Notes: generated by a model not told the origin, from the sequence alone. A stretch of 64,000 bases of DNA from an uncultured Prevotella sp. (GCA_905233825.1 CAJOFE010000006.1:62001-126000); one strand, 5' to 3'; counted from the first letter of the stretch, positions 19,698 to 28,154 are shown. Numbers and translations: made by a program.

Positions 19698-20213
19698 ATG
19701 AAGACAAAGCTGCTTATCATCTTGTTCCTCTCCATGGGCGTGTCGGCTGCTTTTGCGCAGCGACAGCTCGTGGTGGCCGACATTGAAACGCTGAACCCAG
19801 TGGCGGGTACCAGCGTGCAAGGTAAGGAGCATGTTGTCATTACAGACTCGCTGGGTCGTTTCTTCGTGCCCGACAGCAGTCGCACGCTGGTCTTCTCGCA
19901 TGTGAACTACGAGAGTCGCATCGTAAACATGGATGATCTGGCGGGCGACACCGTCTATATCATCTCCAAACTGCTTAATCTGAAAGAGGTGGTGGTTTTC
20001 GGCAAGGCACACTACGAGGAAGATGGACTCGATGAGTTGCGCAAGAGCCTGCGTATTCAGCGCACTGAGGCGCAGTTGCTGGCTGCCGATCCGAGTAAGC
20101 CCGCTACTATTCCACTGGGCATGCTAGCTAAGCTACTGCCCAAGAAGTGGCGACCTGGCTATAAGAAAGAGCAGCGGCGTAAGCGTCATGAAGATATACT
20201 GAGAGAGTATTAA
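19698..20213 (+). CDS. Secreted protein with carboxypeptidase-regulatory-like beta domain
   Basis: Signal peptide MKTKLLIILFLSMGVSAAFAQ; 'NPVAGTSV...ITDSLGRFFV'; ATG at 19698. Confidence 0.7.
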   Translation: MKTKLLIILFLSMGVSAAFAQRQLVVADIETLNPVAGTSVQGKEHVVITDSLGRFFVPDSSRTLVFSHVNYESRIVNMDDLAGDTVYIISKLLNLKEVVVFGKAHYEEDGLDELRKSLRIQRTEAQLLAADPSKPATIPLGMLAKLLPKKWRPGYKKEQRRKRHEDILREY

Positions 20214-20214
20214 G

Positions 20215-21351
20215 ATGAGACAATGGACAGACAGGATACGCCAGGTGAAGATATGGCTGGTGGTGGCGGCAGTGCTTATTGCTGCGGCCTCGCTCTTTGT
20301 CAGTCATCAGCTGGTCAGCGACCTGAAGCAGGAGGAACGTACGAAGATGGATCTCTGGGCTAAAGCCATGAACTTCGTGCAGGAGGCCGACGGTGAGACC
20401 GACCTGTCGCTGGCCCTGGCCTTCATCGAGGGTAACACCACCATTCCCGTCATCGTCACTGATGCGCAGGGTAGCGTGTTGGAATACCGTAACATCGAAG
20501 ATTCCACTGGTGTGGCTGACTATGCCCATTCTATGCGCGAGGCGGGTGACACCATTTCCATCGACATTGGCGGTGGCGACTACCTGCTGGTATGCTACGA
20601 CGAGAGTACTCTGCTGAAGCGTCTCACGCAGTACCCCTATTGGCAGTTGGGCATCGTTATGATCTTCGTCGTCGTGGCCATCTTTGCCTTGCTCAGTAGC
20701 AAACGTGCCGAGCAGAACAAGGTGTGGGTAGGCCTATCGAAGGAGACGGCCCATCAGTTGGGTACCCCCATCAGTAGCCTGATGGCTTGGACGGAGATGC
20801 TGAAAGAGAACTATCCGAACGACGAGCTCATCCCCGAGCTCGAGCAGGATGTCCGTCGCTTGGAGCGTATTGCCGAACGTTTCTCGAAGATAGGATCTCT
20901 GCCCGAGCCTGTCGATACGCCGATGAACGAGGTGCTGGATCATGTCATTGCCTATATGGACAAGCGCACGTCGCAGAAGGTCAGCATCAAGGGCCACTAT
21001 CCTAGCCATCCCGTTGTGGTGAAGGTCAATGCCTCGCTCTTTGAGTGGGTTATCGAGAACCTCTGTAAGAATGCCGTCGATGCGATGGAAGGTCAGGCAG
21101 GAAAGATTGACCTTTGGCTCTTGGAGGAAGACGACATTGTGGCTGTGGAGGTGGTAGATACGGGCAAGGGCATCCGCAAGAAGAACGTGAAGAATGTCTT
21201 CCGTCCTGGTTTCACCACGAAGGCACGCGGCTGGGGCCTCGGCCTCTCGCTGGCCCAGCGTATCGTCGAGGAGTATCACCACGGCCGCATCTTCGTGAAA
21301 CAGAGTGAGGTAGGACGAGGCACCACTTTCCGCATCGAGCTGAAGCGATGA
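20215..21351 (+). CDS. Membrane sensor histidine kinase
   Basis: Two TM helices, HisKA-like 'KETAHQLGTPISSLMAWTEML', HATPase 'ENLCKNAVDAM', 'GRGTTFRIEL'. Confidence 0.92.
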   Translation: MRQWTDRIRQVKIWLVVAAVLIAAASLFVSHQLVSDLKQEERTKMDLWAKAMNFVQEADGETDLSLALAFIEGNTTIPVIVTDAQGSVLEYRNIEDSTGVADYAHSMREAGDTISIDIGGGDYLLVCYDESTLLKRLTQYPYWQLGIVMIFVVVAIFALLSSKRAEQNKVWVGLSKETAHQLGTPISSLMAWTEMLKENYPNDELIPELEQDVRRLERIAERFSKIGSLPEPVDTPMNEVLDHVIAYMDKRTSQKVSIKGHYPSHPVVVKVNASLFEWVIENLCKNAVDAMEGQAGKIDLWLLEEDDIVAVEVVDTGKGIRKKNVKNVFRPGFTTKARGWGLGLSLAQRIVEEYHHGRIFVKQSEVGRGTTFRIELKR

Positions 21352-21355
21352 TTAT

Positions 21356-22234
21356 TCAGAGCACGACGCCCATGCCGAAGCTGAATGGATAGCACTTGGG
21401 ACCTTTGCCGCTTTGGAATAAGGGTGTGACAGCTTTCTTGAAATAGAAGATCAGACCGTCATAGCTCACTTGTAGTTTAATGTCAAGAGTGTTTTGCATT
21501 TTGTGTTCGGCAGCAGCGGCATGGGTGTAGCTGTCTTTCTTGTATGAACTGTAATTAATCTGCTTGTTATAGAGATCCCAGCTCAGACCACCACCGATGC
21601 TCAAGCGGTCATTGTTGGGGTCGTTGAAGTATTTGTACCATTTTATCAGTATTTCTATGTTCATTCCCATACAGAACAGACGGCTGTTGCGTACACCGCT
21701 CTCATCCGTTGGACTGGCGCAGGTGTGTTCTTGTTCATCTTTCATCAGAATGGAGTGGTTGTCCAGCTTGAATTGTGACAAGAAAGTGTTCTCACTTATT
21801 GACAGACTCCAGGTGTTGCGCTTGTTCAGCCAGGCACCTCCTTCAAGAAAGTTTACACCCATTTCGCTGCTGCGCCATGTTTTCACGGGCATTCCATTGG
21901 TGCTGCCTAGTCCCAGGGCACTGCCGCTGAAGCCAGCAAAACCAATATAGAATCGTGGTGTGGTAGGGGTGTAGCGGTGGCTGGTTCCCCAGCTGAAAAT
22001 GGGAGAGCTGACATAGAACCGTTCCACTTCTTGGTTGCTGACGAAGGTGCTCTCTTTGGACTTCTTCCATTGGGTTCCATCTGACGAGAGGATGCTGACG
22101 TGGGTTTCCAGCGAATCTTCGCTGATTACGACTTGCTTGCCGTGATAGACCACAGTGGTGTCATTTTGTGCAGTTGCACTGCTCGTTGCCAAGTGGCAAA
22201 TGACAAAAGATAAAGATAATAGAATGCGTTTCAT
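21356..22234 (-). CDS. Putative outer-membrane/secreted hypothetical protein (ECF-sigma operon)
   Basis: Signal peptide, Gly/aromatic-rich beta-barrel-like C terminus. Confidence 0.65.
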   Translation of the reverse strand: MKRILLSLSFVICHLATSSATAQNDTTVVYHGKQVVISEDSLETHVSILSSDGTQWKKSKESTFVSNQEVERFYVSSPIFSWGTSHRYTPTTPRFYIGFAGFSGSALGLGSTNGMPVKTWRSSEMGVNFLEGGAWLNKRNTWSLSISENTFLSQFKLDNHSILMKDEQEHTCASPTDESGVRNSRLFCMGMNIEILIKWYKYFNDPNNDRLSIGGGLSWDLYNKQINYSSYKKDSYTHAAAAEHKMQNTLDIKLQVSYDGLIFYFKKAVTPLFQSGKGPKCYPFSFGMGVVL

Positions 22235-22264
22235 ATTGCTTCAAGTGTTTAAGTTGTTAATTAA

Positions 22265-22699
22265 TCAGTTTTTTCGCTGGTAGCATAGTTTCAGAATATC
22301 ATCGGGTTGCAGGGTACCCTCGATGTAGATGACAGTGCCACTCTTGTCTTCTTTCTGTGTGTAGAGGATATAACGGTTAAGCCCGTTGTCCGTAGGTGGC
22401 ATGATGTAGTAGCCGCTGGTGACGTTTCCGTCGTTCACCACTTCGCGAATCTTCTGTGCTGTACGTCGGTCTTCGTCCAGTAACGGGGCGATGGCGTCTC
22501 CTTGTGTACGATAGGTCAGGCTCTGATAGGTCTTCAGCTTGTAGCCGCGTAAGCGGGTATCGTGCATCTCTACCATCTTGCATCCCCGTTCGTGTCCGAA
22601 ACGGCTGAAGGCGCTTGCTATTTGCAATCCTTCTTGGGCCGAGGCCATAGTGCTGAAAGTCAGCAGCATGAACATAATGACAATGGTTCGTTTCATCAT
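22265..22699 (-). CDS. Small secreted protein, possibly DUF6108-like (ECF-sigma operon)
   Basis: Signal peptide ending ASAQ; start overlaps the stop of the upstream gene at 22696-22699. Confidence 0.65.
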   Translation of the reverse strand: MMKRTIVIMFMLLTFSTMASAQEGLQIASAFSRFGHERGCKMVEMHDTRLRGYKLKTYQSLTYRTQGDAIAPLLDEDRRTAQKIREVVNDGNVTSGYYIMPPTDNGLNRYILYTQKEDKSGTVIYIEGTLQPDDILKLCYQRKN

Positions 22700-23124
22700 A
22701 GTTGTATGTTGTTTAGTGCGTCGAAAGTTTCGTCATCGGTAGCCGATACCATCACCAGAGCCTGTTCGGCTTCCTGCATGATGAGTTCGGTGTCGGTAAT
22801 GAGTTGGCCGTCTATCACGGCATAGTTCTGCTGAGTGGTATGTGGCGACTGGTGAGTGATGAGCAGTTTGGCTGTCAAGCCTGCACCTACCAGTATCATA
22901 GCTGTCAGACTGGCTGCAATTCCGTATTTCATGTAGTTTCTACGACTACTGCGTTGCTTCTGGTCTTCCCTTTGCTCCCAGACAAAGAGTACTTGGTAGG
23001 GGCGCCATTCGGGAGGTACTATCTGCGTCTTGCGGAAGTAATGGCGCAGTTGTCTCTCTTCCTGGTTGGTGGTCAGGCCGTCTAAATAGCGATTCAGCAG
23101 TTGTTGTATTTGTTCTTGTTTCAT
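22696..23124 (-). CDS. Single-TM putative anti-sigma/regulatory protein
   Basis: 'LNRYLDGLTTNQEERQLRHYF' zinc-finger-like N terminus without Cys, one TM; stop/start overlap with the sigma gene. Confidence 0.65.
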   Translation of the reverse strand: MKQEQIQQLLNRYLDGLTTNQEERQLRHYFRKTQIVPPEWRPYQVLFVWEQREDQKQRSSRRNYMKYGIAASLTAMILVGAGLTAKLLITHQSPHTTQQNYAVIDGQLITDTELIMQEAEQALVMVSATDDETFDALNNIQL

Positions 23125-23606
23125 TGTGCAGTCATTTTAATGAATTGTTCGCGTATCTTTTTTCGTGCTCTTGATAGGTTCTGGCGCAGGCTTTCATCGG
23201 TGCAGCCAGTCAATAGCATGATTTCCTCCTTTTCATAGCCTTCTATTTCCTTCATGCGGAATATCTTTTGCTGTAAGGGTGGCAGGTTGTCGATGATAAA
23301 CTTAATGACCTCCATGTCATCGTGTAGCTCAGTAGTTGCAGTTCTGTTTGCTAAGGATTCTTCTTGGTTTACGATGCGTTGGCTTCGTCGCCAGTGGTCG
23401 CTTGATTTATTTCGCAGAATAGTCATGGCAAGTGCCTCAGGGTTAGGGTGGTGATCCAGTTGGTCGCGTAGTTCCCACATGCGTAGCAGCGTCTCTTGCA
23501 CAAGGTCTTCGGCGATGGCATCGTTGCCATCTGTCAGCTCACAGGCCCGTCTGAGTAATTGCGCCCGCAGAGGCATCATCTTTTTGTTGAATTCTTCTGC
23601 TCTCAT
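23121..23606 (-). CDS. ECF-type RNA polymerase sigma-70 factor
   Basis: 'AEDLVQETLLRMWELRDQL' region 2 and 'LLTGCTDESLRQNLSRARKKIRE' region 4. Confidence 0.92.
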   Translation of the reverse strand: MRAEEFNKKMMPLRAQLLRRACELTDGNDAIAEDLVQETLLRMWELRDQLDHHPNPEALAMTILRNKSSDHWRRSQRIVNQEESLANRTATTELHDDMEVIKFIIDNLPPLQQKIFRMKEIEGYEKEEIMLLTGCTDESLRQNLSRARKKIREQFIKMTAQ

Positions 23607-23670
23607 TCTATCCTAATAACGAACGGGCACCCTGTTTTGTGACATCGAGAGGTAAATTTTTAGACTTTTT

Positions 23671-23702
23671 CTTGCGTGTTTCGGAAATAATGCTTATCTT
23701 TG
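23671..23702 (+). promoter_or_regulatory. Bacteroidales-type promoter (CTTG / TATCTTTG) for the hepT-like remnant and NTase
   Basis: CTTG 23671-23674, 20-nt spacer, TATCTTTG 23695-23702. Confidence 0.65.
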
Positions 23703-23722
23703 CCAACATAAAAAAGTGAAGT

Positions 23723-23945
23723 ATGGAACAGCACAATGAAGATGGCTTTTGAAGACGGTTTGATATCTGACCATGATAACTGGCGGAAGATGGCTAAGTC
23801 ACGAAATACGTTAAGCCACGTATATGATGAGGCAGAGGTTCTTCCGATTGTCCGTCTGATATATAGCGATTATGCTCCAATACTTAAGCAATTGGATCAA
23901 TCATTAGGTGAGTTGTCTCGGAACCAAGACTATCAGCAGGCATGA
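23723..23945 (+). pseudogene. Internally deleted HepT/HI0074-like nucleotidyltransferase partner
   Basis: Promoter-proximal ATG at 23723 gives only MEQHNEDGF*; another frame continues 'KMAFEDGLISDHDNWRKMAKSRNTLSHVYDE', matching the C-terminal half of HI0074-type proteins. Confidence 0.7.
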
Positions 23946-24247
23946 AATTCGGATTAAGCGACACGGTTGTCAAGGAACTTCAGGATGTGTTCCATCGGCA
24001 TGCGAACATTGAGAAGGTTCTGATTTTTGGCTCTAGGTCAAAAGGCAATTACCGTGCAGGTTCCGACATCGACTTAGCTGTTGTTGGTAATGGGATTGAC
24101 TATGATCAGCTACTCAATATCCTTTGTGAGATAGATGATTTGGAGCTTCTCTATTCCGTTGACCTGTTGGACTACCAGACGAAAAAGGGTACTCCCATAG
24201 GTGACCACATCGACAGAGTTGGGCAGGTGTTCTACGAAGTCGCGTAA
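23942..24247 (+). CDS. MNT-type minimal nucleotidyltransferase
   Basis: 'LIFGSRSKGNYRAGSDIDLAVVG' catalytic motif, 101 aa. Confidence 0.88.
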   Translation: MKFGLSDTVVKELQDVFHRHANIEKVLIFGSRSKGNYRAGSDIDLAVVGNGIDYDQLLNILCEIDDLELLYSVDLLDYQTKKGTPIGDHIDRVGQVFYEVA

Positions 24248-24274
24248 TGGATTTAACACATAGAACAATACGTC

Positions 24275-25882
24275 TTACAGCTCAGCAATAAGGCCGTCCA
24301 GTTCTTCGGCTGTGCCGTTTCTGCCAGTCAGCTTCCTGTACATGCGCTTGCGTGCCAGCGTGATGGCGCCCTTGCTTTTGTAAAGGATGTCGGCAATCTC
24401 CGAGGGTGGCATGTTGATTTTCAGGAGATAGCAGATGCGCAATTCCGTCTCGGAGAGCTTAGCCAGATTCATCAAGCGCGAAGTGAAGTTGTTGTAGATG
24501 CCGTCGATGCTGTTGGCCAGCTGGTGCCACTCTGCCTCAGTCATTTTCTTGGTTCCCTCTTTAGCAGGTGCTTTCAGTCGTTGGTAGAGGGCAGTCTTCT
24601 TGAATTCCAGTAGCGATGCCTCTTTGTGAGCTGATTGCAGTTGGCCCAACAGTTGTTGTTCTGTCTTTTCTTTCTCAATCAAGTGCTGCTGCATGACGAC
24701 GGCCCTTTTCCGCTGCTTGCGTGCTCGCCACAGCAGTACGGCTACTATGGAGATTGCCACGACAATAATGCCCATGAGCCATAGCAGGAGGTTCAGTTCC
24801 TTGTTTTTCTGTTCCAGCTGGTTTCGCTCCTGCTGCATACTGTTGTAGTTGTGTTGTGCCTCTATCCTCAGCGTCTCTTCTTTTTGTTGCTGTGCTTTCA
24901 GCGAGTCTTCGGCCTCGGCCAGTCGCGTGTGATAGTCGAGTGCGGCTTTCACGTTGCCCCGTTGTTCTTCCAGTTGGGCTAACACCCTAAGCACCTCTAC
25001 TTCTCCCTGCCACTTGTATCTGCCCAGCGTCTTTTGGAAATAGTAGATGGCTGAATCCACATGGTTCTGTCCATAGTGCCAGTAAGCCCAGTTGGCTTCG
25101 TTCAAGCTATCGCGAGGCATAATCTCCAACGCTTTATCGTATTCCTCTAATTGGATGTAAATGTCACAAAGTTTTGACTTAACAATGGGAACGATATCTT
25201 TTTCTTGTTGCAAGCCTTTGCCTAATTCAATAGATTTGTTGTAGAAGTATATAACACTATCTACTTGCTGATTAATAATGCATACGTCTCCCATAAAACT
25301 TGCTCCATATGCCATTTGTAGAGTGTCCTTTAGGGTATTAGCCAATTGATAGTATTTCCGATAGTACGGAACGCATTCATTTAATATACGTTCATCAAAA
25401 TATAGATTACCTATTCTTCTATAAATCAAACATACTAATCGGCTATCGAGACAGTTGTTTGCGGTTTTTAGGGCTTTAAGATAATAGCTGATAGCTGTAG
25501 GATAATTTTTTATTTTGGCATGGATTGCTCCAATTAAAAAAAGAGTCTTTGCGATTTTCTCTGATTGGTTGTTTGAAGTATAGTACCTATAAAGACTATC
25601 AGCTAAAGAGAAATCCATACCTGATATATTCCCAGATACATACTTTTGTTCAATTTTAAGGAGTTGATAGTAATTCTTGTTTTCACTATCATAGGTGACA
25701 ATTTGTTTCTTCGCAGTTTCTAATAATGCGTCACCTAACTCATAGTTTCCTTGCATGAAGGCACTGTCAGCCATCGTAAGTTCCTGAGGATAAGAACTTT
25801 CATGGCCACAGGCACAAACGACTTCTATTACCAATAGAATAAATACTTTGGAAGCTATTTTATTTAATAGTTTTATATTCAT
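24275..25882 (-). CDS. TPR-containing membrane regulator with C-terminal LuxR-like HTH
   Basis: Lipobox-like VVCACG, TPR array, TM 'LLLWLMGIIVVAISIVAVLLW', coiled coil, 'LSETELRICYLLKINMPPSEIADILYKSKGAITLARKRMYRKL'; ATG at 25882. Confidence 0.85.
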   Translation of the reverse strand: MNIKLLNKIASKVFILLVIEVVCACGHESSYPQELTMADSAFMQGNYELGDALLETAKKQIVTYDSENKNYYQLLKIEQKYVSGNISGMDFSLADSLYRYYTSNNQSEKIAKTLFLIGAIHAKIKNYPTAISYYLKALKTANNCLDSRLVCLIYRRIGNLYFDERILNECVPYYRKYYQLANTLKDTLQMAYGASFMGDVCIINQQVDSVIYFYNKSIELGKGLQQEKDIVPIVKSKLCDIYIQLEEYDKALEIMPRDSLNEANWAYWHYGQNHVDSAIYYFQKTLGRYKWQGEVEVLRVLAQLEEQRGNVKAALDYHTRLAEAEDSLKAQQQKEETLRIEAQHNYNSMQQERNQLEQKNKELNLLLWLMGIIVVAISIVAVLLWRARKQRKRAVVMQQHLIEKEKTEQQLLGQLQSAHKEASLLEFKKTALYQRLKAPAKEGTKKMTEAEWHQLANSIDGIYNNFTSRLMNLAKLSETELRICYLLKINMPPSEIADILYKSKGAITLARKRMYRKLTGRNGTAEELDGLIAEL

Positions 25883-25950
25883 AGTCCTGCTTTTTAATAT
25901 GCAAAAGTACTTATTTTTATTTAAATGACCAAATAAAAACAAAAAAATTA

Positions 25951-26015
25951 GTTTACATCAGTTTACAGATGCTTACAATTAATTTACTTTTCCCGTTTGT
26001 AAACTACTTGTAAAC
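25951..26015. promoter_or_regulatory. Phased operator-like array: GTTTACA/GCTTACA/ATTTACT direct repeats followed by two inverted TTGTAAAC sites
   Basis: GTTTACATCA GTTTACAGAT GCTTACAATT AATTTACTTT at 10-bp period from 25951; TTGTAAAC ending 26004 and 26015 (11-bp period). Confidence 0.75.
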
Positions 26016-26101
26016 GAGAAAGTTTGTATTATATGCTATTTCCTCCCGAACTTTGCAATCGAAAATCAACCCAATGTGTAATTCAAACAAAATAAAAAGG
26101 T

Positions 26102-26443
26102 ATGAAAAAGAATTGTTTAATTGTGACTGCTTTGTTTATAGCACAGCTTGTATTTGCAAAAGAAATTACAATCATTGTAAGAGGGACGGCAAATACGCAT
26201 ACTAATACACAAGTTACGCCATTAGAAGGCAATTTGTGTGACACTTTGATTGTAGATCCTGCTATTAATGCTACAGCTATTTATTTGTCATTAAAGGATG
26301 TTCAGGGGAACGTTCATCAACAGTGTTGCCTCCCTGCTACAAGTTATGACATCTTAAACTTCGACCCCTCTACCCTGCCTACTGGCTATATGTTGGAGAT
26401 TGCAGATGACAGGGGCTTTGTCTTTAGCACATTTGGGAATTAA
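26102..26443 (+). CDS. Small secreted DUF3244-like beta-sandwich protein, 113 aa
   Basis: Signal peptide; 'IYLSLKDVQGNVHQQCCLPATSYDILNFDPSTLPTGYMLEIADDRGFVFSTF' pattern. Confidence 0.65.
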   Translation: MKKNCLIVTALFIAQLVFAKEITIIVRGTANTHTNTQVTPLEGNLCDTLIVDPAINATAIYLSLKDVQGNVHQQCCLPATSYDILNFDPSTLPTGYMLEIADDRGFVFSTFGN

Positions 26444-26495
26444 TATATCCTTAGTGTTATTAACTTTTTTATTAACAACTTAAAAATTAAACATT

Positions 26496-27314
26496 ATGAA
26501 AAAGATTTGTTTTGTGATGAGCATGATGCTCAGTGTTACATTGTTTTCTTGTTCTTCTGACGAGAACGATGTAGTAGATGTACAAGAAAAAAGGGAAACT
26601 CCTCAGAAGATGTTGAAACATCTTAATGAAAGCAACCCGATGTCTTCTTATGGAATTGCGCACAATGATTTCGTTGATGTACTGATGGCAACAGCTGATA
26701 AGTCTGAATATACAAGGAGTGGGACTCTTGAGGATTCTATAGCTTATTGCTTATCCGTGCGTAGTCAGACTATCCAAGAGTATGCCAATTCTGGAGACGT
26801 ATTGATGGATACGGTTCAGTATGGAAACTGCTTCAATGATGTTATTGTAAACCACAGGACTTCTACTTTTCTTGTAGATGCATTAAACTCAATGGCACCA
26901 TCTGCTTCAAAGGCTAAACTAGTAAAAAGTTTAAATGGACTAAACCTTGTGGTTTCAGACGACGACTTAAGTATTACGTCCTTGTTGGGAAGAATATCTA
27001 CTATTCAGTCAGATATACTTTCTTGTGACCCGAGTCCGCAAAAAAACATGTTACTCGCTGTGGCCTCTATTGCAGCTAATTCACTTAGTTATTGGGAGGA
27101 ACATGGAACTACTGGCGGATTGTATATGGGAGCATGGAAGAGTGCTGCTGGTACCGATTATGTAGTAGGGAAAACAGTGATTAAATATCTGAGCGCATAC
27201 GGTGTGTATGGATGGGTCGGAGGTAGCCTAATTACTGCTTGTGCTTCATTTTTAGCTCGTGATAACTTTGTAGATAGATGTATTGATGCAATTTGTGATT
27301 TCTTTGGATTATGA
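26496..27314 (+). CDS. Lipoprotein of unknown function, 272 aa, hydrophobic Gly-rich C terminus
   Basis: Lipobox LFSCSS; C-terminal 'VIKYLSAYGVYGWVGGSLITACASFLARDNFVDRCIDAICDFFGL'. Confidence 0.75.
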   Translation: MKKICFVMSMMLSVTLFSCSSDENDVVDVQEKRETPQKMLKHLNESNPMSSYGIAHNDFVDVLMATADKSEYTRSGTLEDSIAYCLSVRSQTIQEYANSGDVLMDTVQYGNCFNDVIVNHRTSTFLVDALNSMAPSASKAKLVKSLNGLNLVVSDDDLSITSLLGRISTIQSDILSCDPSPQKNMLLAVASIAANSLSYWEEHGTTGGLYMGAWKSAAGTDYVVGKTVIKYLSAYGVYGWVGGSLITACASFLARDNFVDRCIDAICDFFGL

Positions 27315-27499
27315 AATGTCAAAGACGCATTCTCAAAAGTCTGATTGAGATATTAATCATAGTCACATTAACAGAGTTGATGGGTTATTTCCTTTTTGAT
27401 GAGAAGACTTCAGTGAATGATATTCTGAAATGGTTCGTCGTTCTTGTTGTTATTTGGTCTGTTTTAGAAGGAATTTTTCGTCTAATAATAAAAAAATAG
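27311..27499 (+). CDS. Small two-TM membrane protein, 62 aa, translationally coupled to the lipoprotein
   Basis: ATGA overlap at 27311-27314; two hydrophobic segments. Confidence 0.7.
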   Translation: MKCQRRILKSLIEILIIVTLTELMGYFLFDEKTSVNDILKWFVVLVVIWSVLEGIFRLIIKK

Positions 27500-27528
27500 A
27501 AAAATCTTACAAGTTCTATTGATTCATA

Positions 27529-27744
27529 TTGATGATGCATAATACCCATCTTTTCATCCGCCGCATGCTCGTGATGCTGGTTCTCGTGACTGTCGTCACG
27601 GGCATGCTGATGCTCGTGGCCCATTGGCTGACGGGGCTGTGTGTGTCGTTTGCCACAACACTCCTTATCTTTGGGGTGTTCTCAGGGCTGGGCACACTGC
27701 TTTGTATCTGGCTGTACTGGACGGAGTGGCGATATGAAGACTGA
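27529..27744 (+). CDS. Small two-TM membrane protein, 71 aa
   Basis: Two hydrophobic helices, acidic/basic ends; ATG alternatives at 27529/27532. Confidence 0.55.
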   Translation: MMMHNTHLFIRRMLVMLVLVTVVTGMLMLVAHWLTGLCVSFATTLLIFGVFSGLGTLLCIWLYWTEWRYED

Positions 27745-27800
27745 TGAGTTCTGCTATCTCCTTAATTCAGTGCAGAAAGGTGATTTTAATCATCGCGAAG

Positions 27801-27920
27801 AAGTGCCGTTCCCAGGTCTTGGAAACGGCACCTTTCTGCCAAAAAGAAGGCATCTTTTGCCCCAAAAGAAGGCACCTTTTTGGCAAATAGAAGGCACCTT
27901 TTTGCCTTGGAAACGGCATT
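27801..27920. repeat. Array of about 22-bp imperfect repeats (GAAGGCACCTTTTTGSCAAATA-like) bounded by inverted TGCCGTTYCC / GGAAACGGCA
   Basis: Read directly; most units carry a GGCA-N5/6-TGCC mini-hairpin. Confidence 0.75.
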
Positions 27921-27988
27921 TGTTTTCAGAGCGAAGTAAATGGGCTTTTGCTAATAATTATTAACGCCTGAAAAAAGTTCGCCGTTTC

Positions 27989-28020
27989 CTTGGAATCGCT
28001 CTTGTTTTTTTGTATCTTTG
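27989..28020 (+). promoter_or_regulatory. Predicted promoter (CTTG / TATCTTTG) upstream of the palindromic element
   Basis: CTTG 27989-27992, 20-nt spacer, TATCTTTG 28013-28020. Confidence 0.6.
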
Positions 28021-28062
28021 CAAATACAAATGCATGGCGATGCGACGCGGTGGAGGGACAGT

Positions 28063-28154
28063 GACAGTAGATACAGTGGTTTTTGGGAAACCTTTCGCGT
28101 ACGTGCGTGCATACGTACGCGATAACTTTTAGAAAAACTACTGTATCTATTGTC
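28063..28154. repeat. Nested palindromic element: 22-bp outer arms plus 10-bp inner stem with 8-nt loop
   Basis: Outer GACAGTAGATACAGTGGTTTTT (28063-28084) / AAAAACTACTGTATCTATTGTC (28133-28154), 20/22 with both mismatches G-U compatible; inner TCGCGTACGT (28095-28104) / ACGTACGCGA (28113-28122). Confidence 0.85.

Noticed and set aside
23723-24247. Functional MNT/HepT toxin-antitoxin system
   Set aside because: The HepT-like gene lacks its N-terminal half and its promoter-proximal start codon is followed by an early stop.
27801-27920. Possible CRISPR array
   Set aside because: Repeats are imperfect, about 22 bp, directly adjoining with no unique spacers, and no cas genes are nearby.
27641-27964. 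107-aa ORF reading through the GGCA repeat array
   Set aside because: Overlaps the 71-aa membrane protein in another frame and its sequence is just the translated repeat (GNGTFLPKRRHLLPQKK...).
28030-28125. 31-codon ORF (MHGDATRWRDSDSRYSGFWETFRVRACIRTR) through the palindromic element
   Set aside because: Starts almost at the predicted transcription start with no ribosome-binding region, and its sequence is dictated by the palindrome.
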